DNA of 64,000 nt from Pegea sp. RAD2-039 (Eukaryota; Chordata; Thaliacea; Salpida; Salpidae): NCBI GenBank assembly GCA_034620365.1, contig JAQGEQ010000324.1, positions 186,001-250,000 on the forward strand. Reading direction: 5' to 3'. Made by a program: the position numbers and the translations under genes. A model generated the notes under the pieces. It was not told the origin of the DNA. It did not search any database and was given only the letters and a program-made list of their open reading frames with translations. This document shows, in pieces, positions 38,401 to 50,500 of this stretch; the first letter of the stretch is position 1, and every line of letters begins with the position of its first letter.

Positions 38401-40217
38401 TTTAATGACCAAAGTATCTTTAGGACTTGTGCTAAATCTACTATTCATTAGGTTCAAGTGTAAATTGTTTTTTGAGTATATATTTTTTAAATGTAAAAGA
38501 GTAGTAATTTCTTACAAGCATATTCATATAATATTCCATGTTTTATATAACCGTATAAATACTGGGTATATTTATTACATATATTTATAAATTGACAATG
38601 GAACTAAGCTCTTATAAAACTTTTTAGATGATAATGTTATAAAAAAAAAGATTAACTATATCTTTTTCAGCTAATTCACCATTCATCAAAGTTGTTTTGA
38701 TTAATTTAGTATGTTTATCTACTATTATAGCTATAAAGTGGTGCTTGATATGATTTATTATGTTTTTATATTTAAGAATACTATTTATTTAATAATTTTA
38801 CAAATTATCTGATTTCGATTAATTTCTTTTTGCTTAATTAGTTAACATGTCTTGTTTTTATAGTTATTTGATTTTAAAAACAAAATATACCTCTTCCTAT
38901 TTTCCTATTTACTTTTTTTAACAATATTATTTTGATAAAAAAAATATTAGGTCTATATATTTTTTGAGTTCTTTTTATTTTTCTAAAAACATGAAACCCA
39001 GAAACATAAAAATATAGAATAAAATCTAGGTGATAAAATATATAGTTTAAAATATTACCTGATTCATGAAAATTGTCATGTATTTATAGTTAATAAACTT
39101 GGCATGAAAACGTTGTGATAATTTTTATTTTTTGAACGTGATATCTAACTTTGAGGTATTTATTGGCTTTAGTATAAATGTATTATTCTGAAAGACTTCA
39201 AATATATCATAACAATTAACTAGGTATTTTTATGATTATTTTATACTAATAGATAATCTTTTAGGTCAAAGCTCCAATATAATTTTTTAGATGTCTTTAA
39301 AAATAGCGTTTATTAGTCTAAAGAAACCTATGTGAAAAAACGTTTTTTTTTTATAAATTTTCCTACTAACTACTTATCTATCTTGATAAAGATAAATGCT
39401 CTTCAAAAAAGAGTTTTTTGACATGTTTTTTACAAAAGTTTTGACAATTATTAGATAATGTTTAAAAATATTTTTTTATACAACTACCCATTTCATTTAG
39501 GAAAAAATTGGTTTACTTGAAAGAGTAAGTTTTGTATATTGATAGCTAATGGAGTACAAACTCACAAAAGATTAAGAGCTTCTGCTTTAATCCAAAAAAA
39601 CTCTTTGATAAGCTCACACTAAAGTAGTTGAAATAATACATAGAGAATATTTTTGAGCAAAATTAAGTTTTTGTATCATAACATCTTTTTCTACCTTTTA
39701 TCTTATTATGAAAGGTCAATTTGGTATTTTTAATTCTATCAAATTAGTCATTTTGTTTGTATAATAGGTTATATAAACTTTTACCTTAGTATTGCTCCTA
39801 TTTTTTACACTAGTTATCTTGCACTAAAGCACTTGAACATTTTTCTTTTATTTCTATGCAGTCATATTGTTTTGTGTTTGATATAAGATCTGTATACTTA
39901 CAACCATACTTTTAATAAGTTTATATTTTTTTATTAATCATTTTTAATAACTGAATTTTTTTGATTGCTATCTATTATAATAATTTTAAGTTTTTTCTTT
40001 GATAAATTTTATTGAGATATTTTAAATATTTTATATAAAAAATGTTCTAAGTTTTTTGTAATGATATTTGTAAACAGTTTTTCTCAGTATTAGTGAAATT
40101 GTGTTTTTATCTAATCATTAAACATTGTAATACCTTTTTCTCTTTTAAATCTTTATTTTATAGTTTATGTTAGAGATTTTTTTATTTGTTTTAGGAAGCA
40201 GCTAACTAGACATCAAG
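35495..40217. other. ULK4-NDUFA6 intergenic region
   Basis: About 4.7 kb of very AT-rich DNA. The longest open frame (38264-38590) has the composition expected of random AT-rich sequence and is not called. A 33-codon open stretch at about 37400-37500 (plus) has coding-like composition but is isolated. A 3' splice-site-like tract ending at 40194, just before the NDUFA6 ATG, suggests an intron in its 5' untranslated region or a trans-splice acceptor. Confidence 0.45.
40181..40194 (+). promoter_or_regulatory. 3' splice-site-like tract just upstream of NDUFA6
   Basis: A T-rich tract ending in TTTTAG lies 23 bases before the NDUFA6 ATG. It looks like an acceptor site and could belong to a 5' untranslated intron or to spliced-leader trans-splicing. 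No matching donor was identified. Confidence 0.35.
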
Positions 40218-40619
40218 ATGTCTAATCTAATTAAGCTTGCAAAAAAACCTGTCATTGGTAATCTTTCAAAAAAGGTGCCGGTCAAAAGCATCATGAGTAC
40301 TACTAGAGTTGAATCTAAGCGACAAGTTCTTGGTTTATACAAAAAATGGATTCGTGCTGTGCCTGATATGATGATTGCATTTAAATTGCCATATACAGAG
40401 CAGACAGTGAAGAATCGAATAAGAGAAGAGTTCTATAAGAATTCTCATCTGACAGATTTGAGAGTCATTGACTTACTTATTATAAAAAGTCAGATGGATC
40501 TTCAGGAAACTTTAGAACATTGGAAGCAGTCTTGTCATATGATGGAGTATTTTGATAAACCAACAGATGTAGAACAACCAACAAGTTTTATGGGCAAATT
40601 TCTTACTCAAAAACATTAA
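40218..40619 (+). CDS. NDUFA6: Mitochondrial complex I accessory subunit NDUFA6 (LYR-motif protein B14)
   Basis: NDUFA6 is an LYR-family accessory subunit of NADH:ubiquinone oxidoreductase on the matrix arm, where it binds the mitochondrial acyl carrier protein. The 133-residue frame (human 128) shows the LYR block LGLYKKWIRAVPDM at about residues 38-51, then NRIREEFYKNSHLTDLRVID, LLIIKSQMDLQETLEHWKQ and a short TSFMGKFL tail, all collinear with NDUFA6. The N-terminal 30 residues are basic and lack acids, compatible with mitochondrial targeting. It is a single coding exon. OGDH follows 206 bases downstream on the same strand; both products act in mitochondrial energy metabolism. Confidence 0.94.
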   Translation: MSNLIKLAKKPVIGNLSKKVPVKSIMSTTRVESKRQVLGLYKKWIRAVPDMMIAFKLPYTEQTVKNRIREEFYKNSHLTDLRVIDLLIIKSQMDLQETLEHWKQSCHMMEYFDKPTDVEQPTSFMGKFLTQKH

Positions 40620-40750
40620 GATAGTTTTTAAGAAGATTTTATTTCATTGAATTTAAACTCTTTCAATAGCTTATTAGTCTCTTATATTTCAAATTTCTTT
40701 AAAGATTGTCAATAATTTAAATGACCAAGTCCAACAAAGTTTTATATCAG

Positions 40751-40756
40751 AATAAA
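40751..40756 (+). terminator. Polyadenylation signal of NDUFA6
   Basis: AATAAA 131 bases after the NDUFA6 stop and only 70 bases before the OGDH start codon. This leaves very little room for an independent OGDH promoter and 5' untranslated region downstream of NDUFA6 cleavage. Confidence 0.5.
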
Positions 40757-40825
40757 TTTATGAAATTACTAATAATGAGTATATAGTTTCTATTTATAAA
40801 CTAGCATTTAATTTTTTGTAATAAT

Positions 40826-43800
40826 ATGATTAAGTGTACTGTAAATTTTAATCTATTGCTTCGGACAAGTATACAAGCTAGAAGCTATTCTATATTCAAT
40901 ATTAAGACGAAATCATGCAAACGATATCCAATTAGATATTATATCCGGAAATATAGTGATGCATCACACAATAGAACCATGCAGAAAGCAACTGCTGCTG
41001 CTGCTAAAGCAGAACCTTTTTTATCTGGCACCAGCTCTATATATGTTGAAGAGATGTATAATAGCTGGTTAGAAGATCCTAACAGTGTTCACAAAGTAGC
41101 TCCCCCTACTTCGATTTCCATTCACAAATATTAACTTTTGTTTCGTTTAGTCCTGGCAAACTTACTTCAAAAGTGTAAATGCTGGAGCTGCACCTGGACA
41201 AGCTCATCAACGTCCTCCACCGCTAGGAGAAGCTTTACCGGATTTTTCTTCTCAATCTTCTTCACTGGCGATTTCTGGAGCTTCTGTAGATTCTCTAGTG
41301 AATGAACATCTCTCTGTTCAAGCGCTAATTAGAGGTTATCAGGTGGAGTACTGTTTATATCTATTGTATCATTTCAGAAGTTTGTCTGCAGCGCGCACTA
41401 GAGACAAATTAAAGCTGCTGATTATTTTTAACAGATACGGGGCCATAGCATTGCCCAGCTCGACCCTCTAGGTATATTGGATGCTGATTTATGCTCTATA
41501 CGACCCGCTGAGCTTGAGCTAACCAATTATAATTTGGGTAAAGCCTCTTAATAAGAGTCTTAAACAAAGCCATTCACCAGTTTAAAAAATGAGATTTGAA
41601 ATTGTAGATAGTTTCATATTGTTTTAATTGTTTAAAAGTCTTCAAAAAAGAATTGTTCTTTTGGTTCAAGTCTTTATTTCATTTAGTTTTATTATCTCGA
41701 TTTGTCACTGTTGTGGTTTTTAATTGTCTTTTAATTGCAAGGAAGCTTTTGTCAAGTGGACTAGTTAGTTCTGGTTACCTAGTAAGTTTTGCCTAATATA
41801 TTTAATTATCCAAAATTATTTCAATGAAGTTCAGAAGAATTTATTATCCACTTAGATAAACTTCTAGTTGAGATTTGTAGAAATTTAGAGAAAGTCCCAC
41901 ACTACCAGAATATCATTGACGACATATGTTTTATGTGACTAATATACATTTAATACCACCAACTAGCTCATGTTGTAAATAATTTAATTTTACTAACTGT
42001 AGATTCGAGGTCATCTCTTATCAAAACTGGATCCGCTACAAATATCAGACTCCCAGATATTTCATTCAATTCCACAGAAAGTTGCGATGGAAAAGAGACT
42101 TGATGTGTTTCTTGGAGCAGAGAACCCTTTCGGTTGGTTAATTTAGAGTGTACATTTGTTTGTGGCTAGATATCTGTTCACCTTCAAACACTAGTCTGTT
42201 TTTTTAGTTGTCTTTTTACCACATTCGTTTGGTGTCGTCATTTAGTAGTTCGAAATTTTATTTTTTTGCTTCTGGGTGGCTTTGTTTATCGACTTGTAGT
42301 CATCTTAATCACCTAATCGTTAGTAACTAATTTCTTTCATATTTTTAAGGCGATAAAGATATGAATAAAGTCTATCAACTACCAAAAACAACTTTTATCG
42401 GAGGAGACGAGAAAGCTCTTCCTTTAAAAGAAATTATTAGTAGATTGGAGGTAATTTGAGCAAGAATTCCCACCACTACTTGCAACTCGCTTCTTATTTT
42501 GTTTGTAGAATACTTACTGTAAAAGTATTGGGGTGGAATTTATGTTTATCAATAACTCGGAACAGTGTAACTGGATAAGAAAGAAGTTCGAAAGTCCTGA
42601 TAGTGTAACCTTACAAACAAATGAGAAGTTACTAGCTTGGCAGCGTCTTTTGCGAGCTTATAAGTAAGAAATTATATAGTGTATGATGTAATGCAGTAAA
42701 TATTTTCAAATTTGTTTTTGATTTGAGAAAGCATTTCTCATTTAAAATGTTCATTTTTCGTAAATTTGTAGAAAGTTTAATTTTAGTATTTTTTCATAAT
42801 AATTATTACTGAAATAAATTTTGAGGTTTGACTAAAGCAGATCATCTCTTCTAAATGGTGAAATATTTTTATATTAACATTCTAAATTGAAATTTTTTCA
42901 ATCGTAACAACCTGAAGCTGATAATTTTCTCTTTTCTAAACTTGATTTGTCAATATTTTCGAAACCTCCTCAAATTTTGATTGATTTTAATCATTAATAA
43001 CTAGCAGAGACCTCAACAAAATTCTCACAAAAATTTTCTTTGAAGATTTGAAGAGTTTTTAGCACGTAAATGGACAAGCGCGAAACGATTTGGTTTAGAG
43101 GGCAGCGAGATGTTGATACCTGGCATTAAAACCATCATTGACACTTTGTCTAGTCATGGGACTGATAGTTTTGTGCTTGGGATGCCTCACAGGTGACTTA
43201 CAATTTGTACGCATAAGTACTTATTCAATCTTTGATTATTGCAATTAAATGAAATTTTTTTGCTTTAATTTTGATATTTTTGTTGAAGATAACTTACAAA
43301 GTAGTTTTTAAACCATCAACTGTTTAAATAAATTGTAAATTACCACCAGGGGTCGATTGAATGTGTTGGCAAATGTAATTAGGAAAGATCTTGACCAGAT
43401 CTTTTGTCAATTTGACAGCAAGTTAAAAGCAGGTGAGTTTATCGGCTGATAATTGAGATTTGGCTACAAATGAGTTGTTTATAGGTGATGAAGGGTCTGG
43501 AGATGTTAAATATCATCTTGGTATGTCTCATCAACGCATTAATCATCCTACCAACAAAATTATCAATCTATCTCTGGTTGCTAATCCATCTCATCTTGAA
43601 GGTTTACCTCATCTTTAATGTGATCATATATAATCGTAAATTCCTAAAAAGCCAGATTGTTTCGATTTTTTGATCTGTAAAACTTCTCAACCAACAGAAT
43701 CCTATCTTTGAAAGCGTTTAGAAGACGCGCGACTATTTAAGTTCTCGATAAAATTGTCGTTTCTTTTCCAGCTGTGGATCCAGTAGTTCAAGGAAAGACA

Positions 43801-46650
43801 AAAGCTGAACAGTTTTATAGGAAAGATACAGAAGGTAAACAGACCATGTCAATACTGCTTCATGGGGACGCGGCATTTTCTGGACAGGTGACCCTGACCC
43901 AAATTGCTTGAGTTGTTTCTAAATCATCTGGTAATAGGGTGTTGTTTATGAAACTTTCCATCTAAGCGACCTTCCCGCTTATACCACTCATGGTACTATC
44001 CACATAGTGGTCAACAACCAGATTGGATTTACGACTGACCCACGTCATTCTAGGTAGCGTTGATGACGTCACTGTTCTGGTTAATTAGTGTTTAATCAAA
44101 TAGATCTTCTCCTTATTGTACTGATGTAGCGATGGTCGTTCGTGCTCCAATTTTCCATGTAAATGCTGATGATGTAGAAGCAGTTATTCATGTCTGCAAA
44201 GTAAGTTGATCAGTTTTTGGATTTCAGAGGTTGTGTTGACTTGTTGTAGCTTCCACCATCACCATGGGGGTCGAAGTAAAACTGAAATGTTTGTAGGTTG
44301 CTGCTGAATGGCGAACCAGATTCAATAAAGATGTTGTCATCGACCTTGTTTGTTATCGAAGGAACGGTCACAACGAGGTAAAGTGATCTTCATCACCTGA
44401 TTTTCATCACTTGATCTTCATCATTTGATCTTCATCACCTGATCTTCATCACTTGATCCTCATCATTTGATCTTTGTCACCTGATCTTCATCACTTGATC
44501 CTCATCATTTGATCTTTGTCACCTAATCTTCATCACTTGATCCTCATCATTTGATCTTCATCACCTAATCTTCATCACTTGATCCTCATCATTTGATCTT
44601 CATCACCTAATCTTCATCACTTGATCCTTATCATTTGATCTTTGTCACCTAATCTTTATCACCTGGTCTTTCTTTAGATGGATGAGCCGATGTTCACACA
44701 GCCTCTTATGTACCAGAAGATCCGTAAACATCCGAACGTCTATCAGCTCTACACGGACAAACTTCTTAAAGAGGGTCTTGTTAATCAGGAAGAGATTGAG
44801 GTGAGGGTGTCAAGGGTTGATGCAGATCACCAAGTGATGATGTCTAGGCGCGTGTACACGAGTACGACAACATTTGTGAACGAGCGCTCGAAGCATCGGC
44901 AAAGATAGAAGCAATTGATTACCGCAACTGGCTTGACTCTCCCTGGAAAGGCTTCTTCAAGAACCCGACTGGTCGCGTTGACCTGGTTTGCAACGACACA
45001 GGAGTAAGCGAGGAAACACTACAAACCATCGGCAAGGTGATCTTCATCTCTTCTTTTCCACATCCGACTAATCCAGCTCTTCTAGAAATTTTCGGAACAC
45101 AACGAGTTAAAAGTTCATCGCGGCTTAACGCGCGTCTTCAAAGGAAGACAAGAGATGTTAAAAAATCGAGAGATCGACTGGGCGCTAGGAGAGGCGATGG
45201 CTTTCGGTAGTTTGCTCAAGGAAGGTGTCCATGTCCGTTTAAGTGGTCAGGACGTGGAACGAGGAACTTTTAGGTTGGCCCGCCTTCTTTACAACTTTTT
45301 TGTTGATTGTTTTGATTTTAGTCATCGTCATCACATCTTACATGATCAAGAAGAAGATAAAAAGATGTATGTTCCACTAAACAATATGTTTGAAGATCAG
45401 GCTCAGTATATCGTCTGCAACAGTTCACTTTCTGAGTATGCGGTCCTTGGTAAGTCCTGCTTCCGCCAGAGTCCTACTTCCGTCTTCTTAAAACGCTTCT
45501 TCCTCAATATCTTTCACTTTTTATTTGACGTTCTTCTTCACTAATTTCGAACTTTTGTTGAATTTTGAGCAGGTTTTGAACTTGGCTATTCCATGACCAA
45601 CCCAAAGTCCCTGGTTTTGTGGGAAGCACAATTTGGTGACTTTAATAACACTGCTCAATGTATAATCGACCAGTTTATATCAAGTGGCGAAGCAAAATGG
45701 ATCAGGCAAAGTGGTCTGGTCCTTTTACTGCCCCATGGTTACGAAGGAATGGTAACAAACGTCCAATTACACGGTCACATTTTTGGACTTTTCTTCTTAG
45801 GGCCCGGAACATTCATCAGCTCGCCCTGAAAGGTTTCTACAGATGCAGAATGATGATCCTGACAATATGCCTGATATCAAAGAAGATAATTTCGACTTGA
45901 AGCAAATTCAGTCGGCAAATTGGATCATCGCCAATTGTACGACTCCTGCCAACCTTTTCCACATTCTACGACGACAAAACGCGATGACCTTCCGAAAACC
46001 AGTTTGTACCCCTCATTCACTTCATCTACCTCATTTCTGATCCTATCTCTTCTCAGCTGATCATCTTCACTCCTAAATCCCTCCTACGGCATCCGATGGC
46101 AAGATCTTCATATGATGAGATGTTGCCAGGCAGCAAGTTCCTTCGTGTCATCCCTGAAACAGGACCGGCTGCAAAAGATCCTTCTCAAGTGAAAAGATTA
46201 ATTTTTTGTTGCGGAAAAGTCTACTACGATCTCTACAAGGAGCGAGAACTTCGAAAACTCGAGAAGCAAGTCGCTATCGTGCGAATCGAACAAGTTAGCT
46301 GTGACGTCATCACTTCTCGCGCTAACCAAACTCCTTCCAGATTGCTCCGTTTCCCTTTGATCTCGTAACTGAGTCTTTGGAGCTTTATCCTTCCGCTGAT
46401 ATTCATTGGTTACAAGAAGAGCCGAAGAATATGGGTTTCTATGACTACTGCAAGCCTCGACTTCGCACAGCGCTTGACTACACGCGACGTGTTTAGTAAG
46501 AGGACCTGTCCACCTGTCACTGACCAACTAATCGCCCCATTTTACAGCTACACTGGCCGCGAACCAGCCGCTGCTCCCGCTGCAGGTTCAGTTTCTAACC
46601 ACGAGAAGCAATCGCGTGAACTCTTCGATGCTGCGTTTTGTGGTTTGTAG
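40826..46650 (+). CDS. OGDH: 2-oxoglutarate dehydrogenase E1 component, 21 exons of which two are alternatives
   Basis: Thiamine-diphosphate-dependent E1 of the 2-oxoglutarate dehydrogenase complex: it decarboxylates 2-oxoglutarate and passes the succinyl group to the E2 lipoyl domain in the mitochondrial matrix. Exons: 40826-41095, 41151-41342, 41435-41537 or 42003-42132, 42350-42450, 42509-42663, 43046-43192, 43350-43432, 43485-43601, 43772-43887, 43938-44053, 44104-44200, 44297-44377, 44678-44800, 44848-45036, 45086-45273, 45322-45449, 45573-45751, 45801-46001, 46057-46293, 46341-46495, 46548-46650. The joined product is 1,026 residues with the first alternative exon (human OGDH 1,023) or 1,035 with the second. 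Family blocks seen: [141 protein letters not shown] and [12 protein letters not shown]. The basic N-terminus suits a mitochondrial presequence. Most introns are 45-100 bases. Catalytic blocks look intact. Confidence 0.97.
41435..41537 (+). other. OGDH: OGDH alternative exon 3a
   Basis: Begins at phase 0 and ends with one extra base. It encodes [19 protein letters not shown] and then a short tail. It keeps the LGILDADL core of the vertebrate segment that contains the proposed calcium-binding DADLD site. It joins in frame to the exon at 42350 ([12 protein letters not shown]). Confidence 0.9.
42003..42132 (+). other. OGDH: OGDH alternative exon 3b
   Basis: Starts and ends in the same phases as exon 3a and begins with a similar peptide, [14 protein letters not shown], but then diverges (through [20 protein letters not shown]) and lacks DADL. 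It is nine residues longer than 3a. Good acceptor before it and GT donor after it. Using both exons, or neither, breaks the frame at once, so they look mutually exclusive. Confidence 0.85.
44384..44670 (+). repeat. Minisatellite filling an OGDH intron
   Basis: Tandem array of a roughly 15-base unit of the form TGATCTTCATCACCT, with a higher-order pattern in which TTCATCAC, CCTCATCAT and TTTGTCAC versions alternate. It fills nearly the whole intron 44378-44677, from just after the donor to the pyrimidine tract of the acceptor. It is not coding. Confidence 0.9.
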
Positions 46651-47048
46651 TTACTGGTAACTTTCAGCTCACTGTGGAGCAGTAGAGAATCGTCAGAATG
46701 CTTCACTGTGTGTTACGAACACTACCCCCTCCCTCCCCAACCACCAACACGTGGTCACCTCTTCTTGATCTGCGAGTGTTTGTTTCAACGCTCTTATCGC
46801 TTCTTTGCTATTTTTTCGCTTTTCTTCTCTACGAAGTTTCTTATTTTATATCATCAAAAGCCGCTTGAAGAATTTGTAACTGAATTAGTTAATTTAAACT
46901 TTTACAGATGCCTCAACTTTGTAGCAACTTTCATCCTATATTTGCTTACTCAGTTTCACCAAATTTATGGGAATGTAAAATATCAGTTCTATGATTACTT
47001 GTACCAATGATGCCATCCATTCGGGTGATTTTGTCAGTTTTCAATTTA

Positions 47049-47054
47049 ATTAAA
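47049..47054 (+). terminator. Candidate polyadenylation signal of OGDH
   Basis: ATTAAA variant hexamer about 400 bases after the OGDH stop codon. Confidence 0.3.
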
Positions 47055-47235
47055 GCATGTAAAAATATATTGCTCCAAAAGTCAACCAAAGTTTGTTTTA
47101 ATTTGACAGATTCAACAGTTTCATGTTTATATAGTCACGTCATTTGTAGTTATCGAGATGTAATTAGCTGATTTAGAGCAATTGTGGTGTGATTAAAAGG
47201 TATTTCTCAGCTAAGTACATTTGTTGTGTTGTTGG

Positions 47236-47241
47236 TTTATT
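47236..47241 (-). terminator. Candidate polyadenylation signal of cadherin A
   Basis: Minus-strand AATAAA about 265 bases beyond the cadherin A stop codon. Confidence 0.4.
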
Positions 47242-47505
47242 TTCGTGAAGTAGAATTTAATATTTACATATAAAAAGAAAATGAAGAATTGTACAAAAGT
47301 GCGTAAAAAGAAACAATTTTTAAAGAAGTTTGTTGAAACAATGAAGATTTGAAAGTTTTATTTCATTTATATATACATTTGAATGGATATTTTTTCAATT
47401 ACTATTCAGTTACAACGTTTTAATGGAATTACAGACAGAAACTTGTGTAGAATTATTAAGAGCTTAAAACTTTTAATTAATAAAAATTGCGATGATAAAA
47501 AATGA

Positions 47506-50500
47506 TTAAAATCCAGTATCTTCAAAACCAAAGTTTTCAAATCCTTCAGTGGCGTCATTAAGTTCTGCAACTAGATTTTGTTTATCGATTCCACTAGAAG
47601 CGAAATCAATTTGGAAATCTTCAACGCTTTCCACTGAGATTTTCTACAAAATCGATATTCAAGATTGACCTAAAACCTCTGAATCTAATTTAGCTAATAT
47701 TTTCAACGTTTCATTAAATATACCATAATATCATAAACAATTAATTAACAGAAAACTTTCAATAAGAAACTTACATCTTGATCAGATTGTTGATCATTAT
47801 CAATGCTTATTGAATTATCATCTATTTCGTCGTCCATACTCCCGTAAGGATTATCAAGAGTTATTATGTGAGGATTTTCTGTTATATCATATAAAGGATT
47901 CTCACTGAAAAACAGTTCTTCAATTAATCTTTTTATTTGTAATCAAATCAACCTTCTTTTATTCAAATCTGGCATCCCATGGTTCTTATTTTTTCCTAAA
48001 TCATCAAATGTGTCTTCCATAGCTCTTTCAACTCGTTTGTTCCGATTTATTCTTACAAAAAAAAAGCTTTTAGGTTTATCGGTGGTTTTTGTATGAGCCT
48101 AACCTTTGTTTTAGGCAGTATACTGCCACAACAAGAGTCACACAGATTAGAGCTAGAGCTGCTACAACAGCAATCAAAGCTATTTGAAGAGTGTTTTCGT
48201 TTTCAGTTGTATTTTCAATAATTGATCTTCCAATAATGCCATAAGTTAATAGAAACTGGTCGCTTTCTACTGTAGCAGAATCCAAAGCTCTGTGAAATAT
48301 TTTGTAAGCTGATTAAAAGTAAACTTTAAACTAATAATTTACTAATTACACTGATGAAGGATGTTATTATTTTGATAGTAAACAAAACTAGGGTATGAAG
48401 CATTTATATTTTAAACTAAATCTTACTTCACAATTTCGTCAACAGTAACTAGTTCATTTGTTCCTTCCATTTTAGCGTGAAATGTAATTTCAGAACTTTG
48501 TAAAAAAAAAGACACTTTTCAAAGATTTTGTAATTTGAAAATAAAATATTCAAACATTTTAGTTTTTCTTTACTAGTTATATGTATAGAAATAAAAGTCA
48601 TATTTTCATCAATTACATTAACTACATAAATACTTACTTTATAGCATCATTTCCCGCGACTTCTTTTGATAAGACTGTATCTACAACAGCAATGGCTTCC
48701 AATAGTTCACTCAAATCTCTAAATTAACAAAAATCAATAAGAATAAAAGAGCTTCCAAAAAAAGCCACCTCTCAAAATCTGAAATTTTTTCAGCAGTAAA
48801 TTCTTCTCTCGTGAAAGTTGAAAGTAATGATACCAACTCATTTCCTGAGACCAAACCGATCCGCAAAGTTGCTGTGTCTGAATGTTCATCAATTCTAGAA
48901 AAGTGTCATTTCAAAAACAAAATTTATTCAAAAATTAAACCCTAACTCGTCTGTCACTTTAAGATTGAGAATCAGATAATCAGCAGATTCCAAATCGACT
49001 TGTATTACATAAAATATATTTCCATCTTCTTGATCCACTTCAAATGCTTCAACCTAAAAACCAATTGAAATGTTGTATCCAGAAATTTGAATAAATTTTC
49101 TATCTAACACAAATCAGCTGATTGCAAATGATAAGAAAATTATTTCATTGATAATTTTAAGGAGTCGTTAGAGTTTTAACTAGATATAAATCTTAAATAT
49201 ATATTTTAGGAAAATTTTGTTCATATATAAAAAGATTTTTTTAATTTAAAAGTTTACTTCAATATTTTGGCAACTACTAGAACAGATCTGTTGAGCTGTG
49301 ATGCTGTAGTTTAAGATTGGATCTTCATCTAAATCAGTCGCGTACACCTGTGTCACTATCACTTTATCATCGGGTTGACTTGAAATTGGAATATCTACAA
49401 AATCAGTATTTAAAAAGTTTAAGAATAAATATTTACTCAATAAAAAGCTACCAGCCAATTTTTTGGTCTTTTTTAAGAAATATTGCCTTTATTTTTTATA
49501 CATGAATTTATGTTAATTGTGAGACTTGAGACTTTTTATTATCTTTCTGCTCATACTGTTTTTGGTTCGCTATAAAAGCTGTATGGTTTGTCATCTGCAG
49601 TCCATACATTGAATAAAATAAATAAGTATTTGAAGAAAATTTTCTTACCAGTGTAAAACTCATCTTTATCAAATTTAGGGATTTCATCATTTACATCTTT
49701 AACAGAGATGGTTACACACGAATATTGGTCTTCATCAACTACATCATCACAATTTAGAGAATCAGCTCTCAATACTTTATTTTTATTTTCTAGAACCTAT
49801 TTTGAAAAAAATAACTTAGAAAAAGTTTTAACAATTTTGTTGTTATGAAAATAACATATTATATAAAAAGTACTTGATAGAATATTACCTCTATAACAAG
49901 AGTATAAACTGAACCGACTTCTCTATCTACTTCCTTAATTATAGTTAACTCCCCGTTTTCTTTTATAATATCAAAGAATGTCTCACCTGTACCTCCTATA
50001 CAAGTGAATTATTTTATAAAGAAAGTCAATAATTTTCGAAATATGACAAATAAACTAAAATATATGAGAAGAGTTCTGTAATAAATGAATCTGTTACTTA
50101 AATACAGTTAGTATTTAAGAATGTTTGGTGAGCCTTGTTCAATTGTAAAAGGCGACTAGCAACAACGATAAGTTAAAACCGAACATATTACGAACACACC
50201 CACAGTCTGTTACTGAATGAACTCAGGCATGACACATTTACGTAAGCGGCAAAATATTCTACCGTTAATTAATTCAAATATACTACACTAACCAACAACA
50301 TAATAATAGTTTGTTTGAAGAGTTGGTGAGTCTGCATCAGTGGCTGGTTTAATAAACACCCCTGTATCTCCTGGAGGACCTTCTTCAATGTTTATAGACT
50401 GAACTTGAGAACTCTATGAAATATACATATAGGGTTGGAGTGTGAATTGTAAGATCTAAAAAGTTATAAATTAAAAACCTGATCAAAACTGGCGGGATTG

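Larger units (their letters stand above)
46651..47505. other. Convergent 3' region between OGDH and cadherin A
   Basis: No gene seen. OGDH transcription (plus) and cadherin A transcription (minus) converge here. Candidate signals are ATTAAA at 47049-47054 (plus) and AATAAA at 47236-47241 (minus). Confidence 0.5.

Noticed and set aside
38264-38590. 108-codon plus-strand open frame
   Set aside because: Composition (Phe, Ile, Lys, Tyr) is what random AT-rich DNA gives, and there are no motifs, splice partners or neighbours supporting a gene.
46708-47010. 100-codon plus-strand open frame downstream of OGDH
   Set aside because: It overlaps the likely OGDH 3' untranslated region, has no family features and no splice context.
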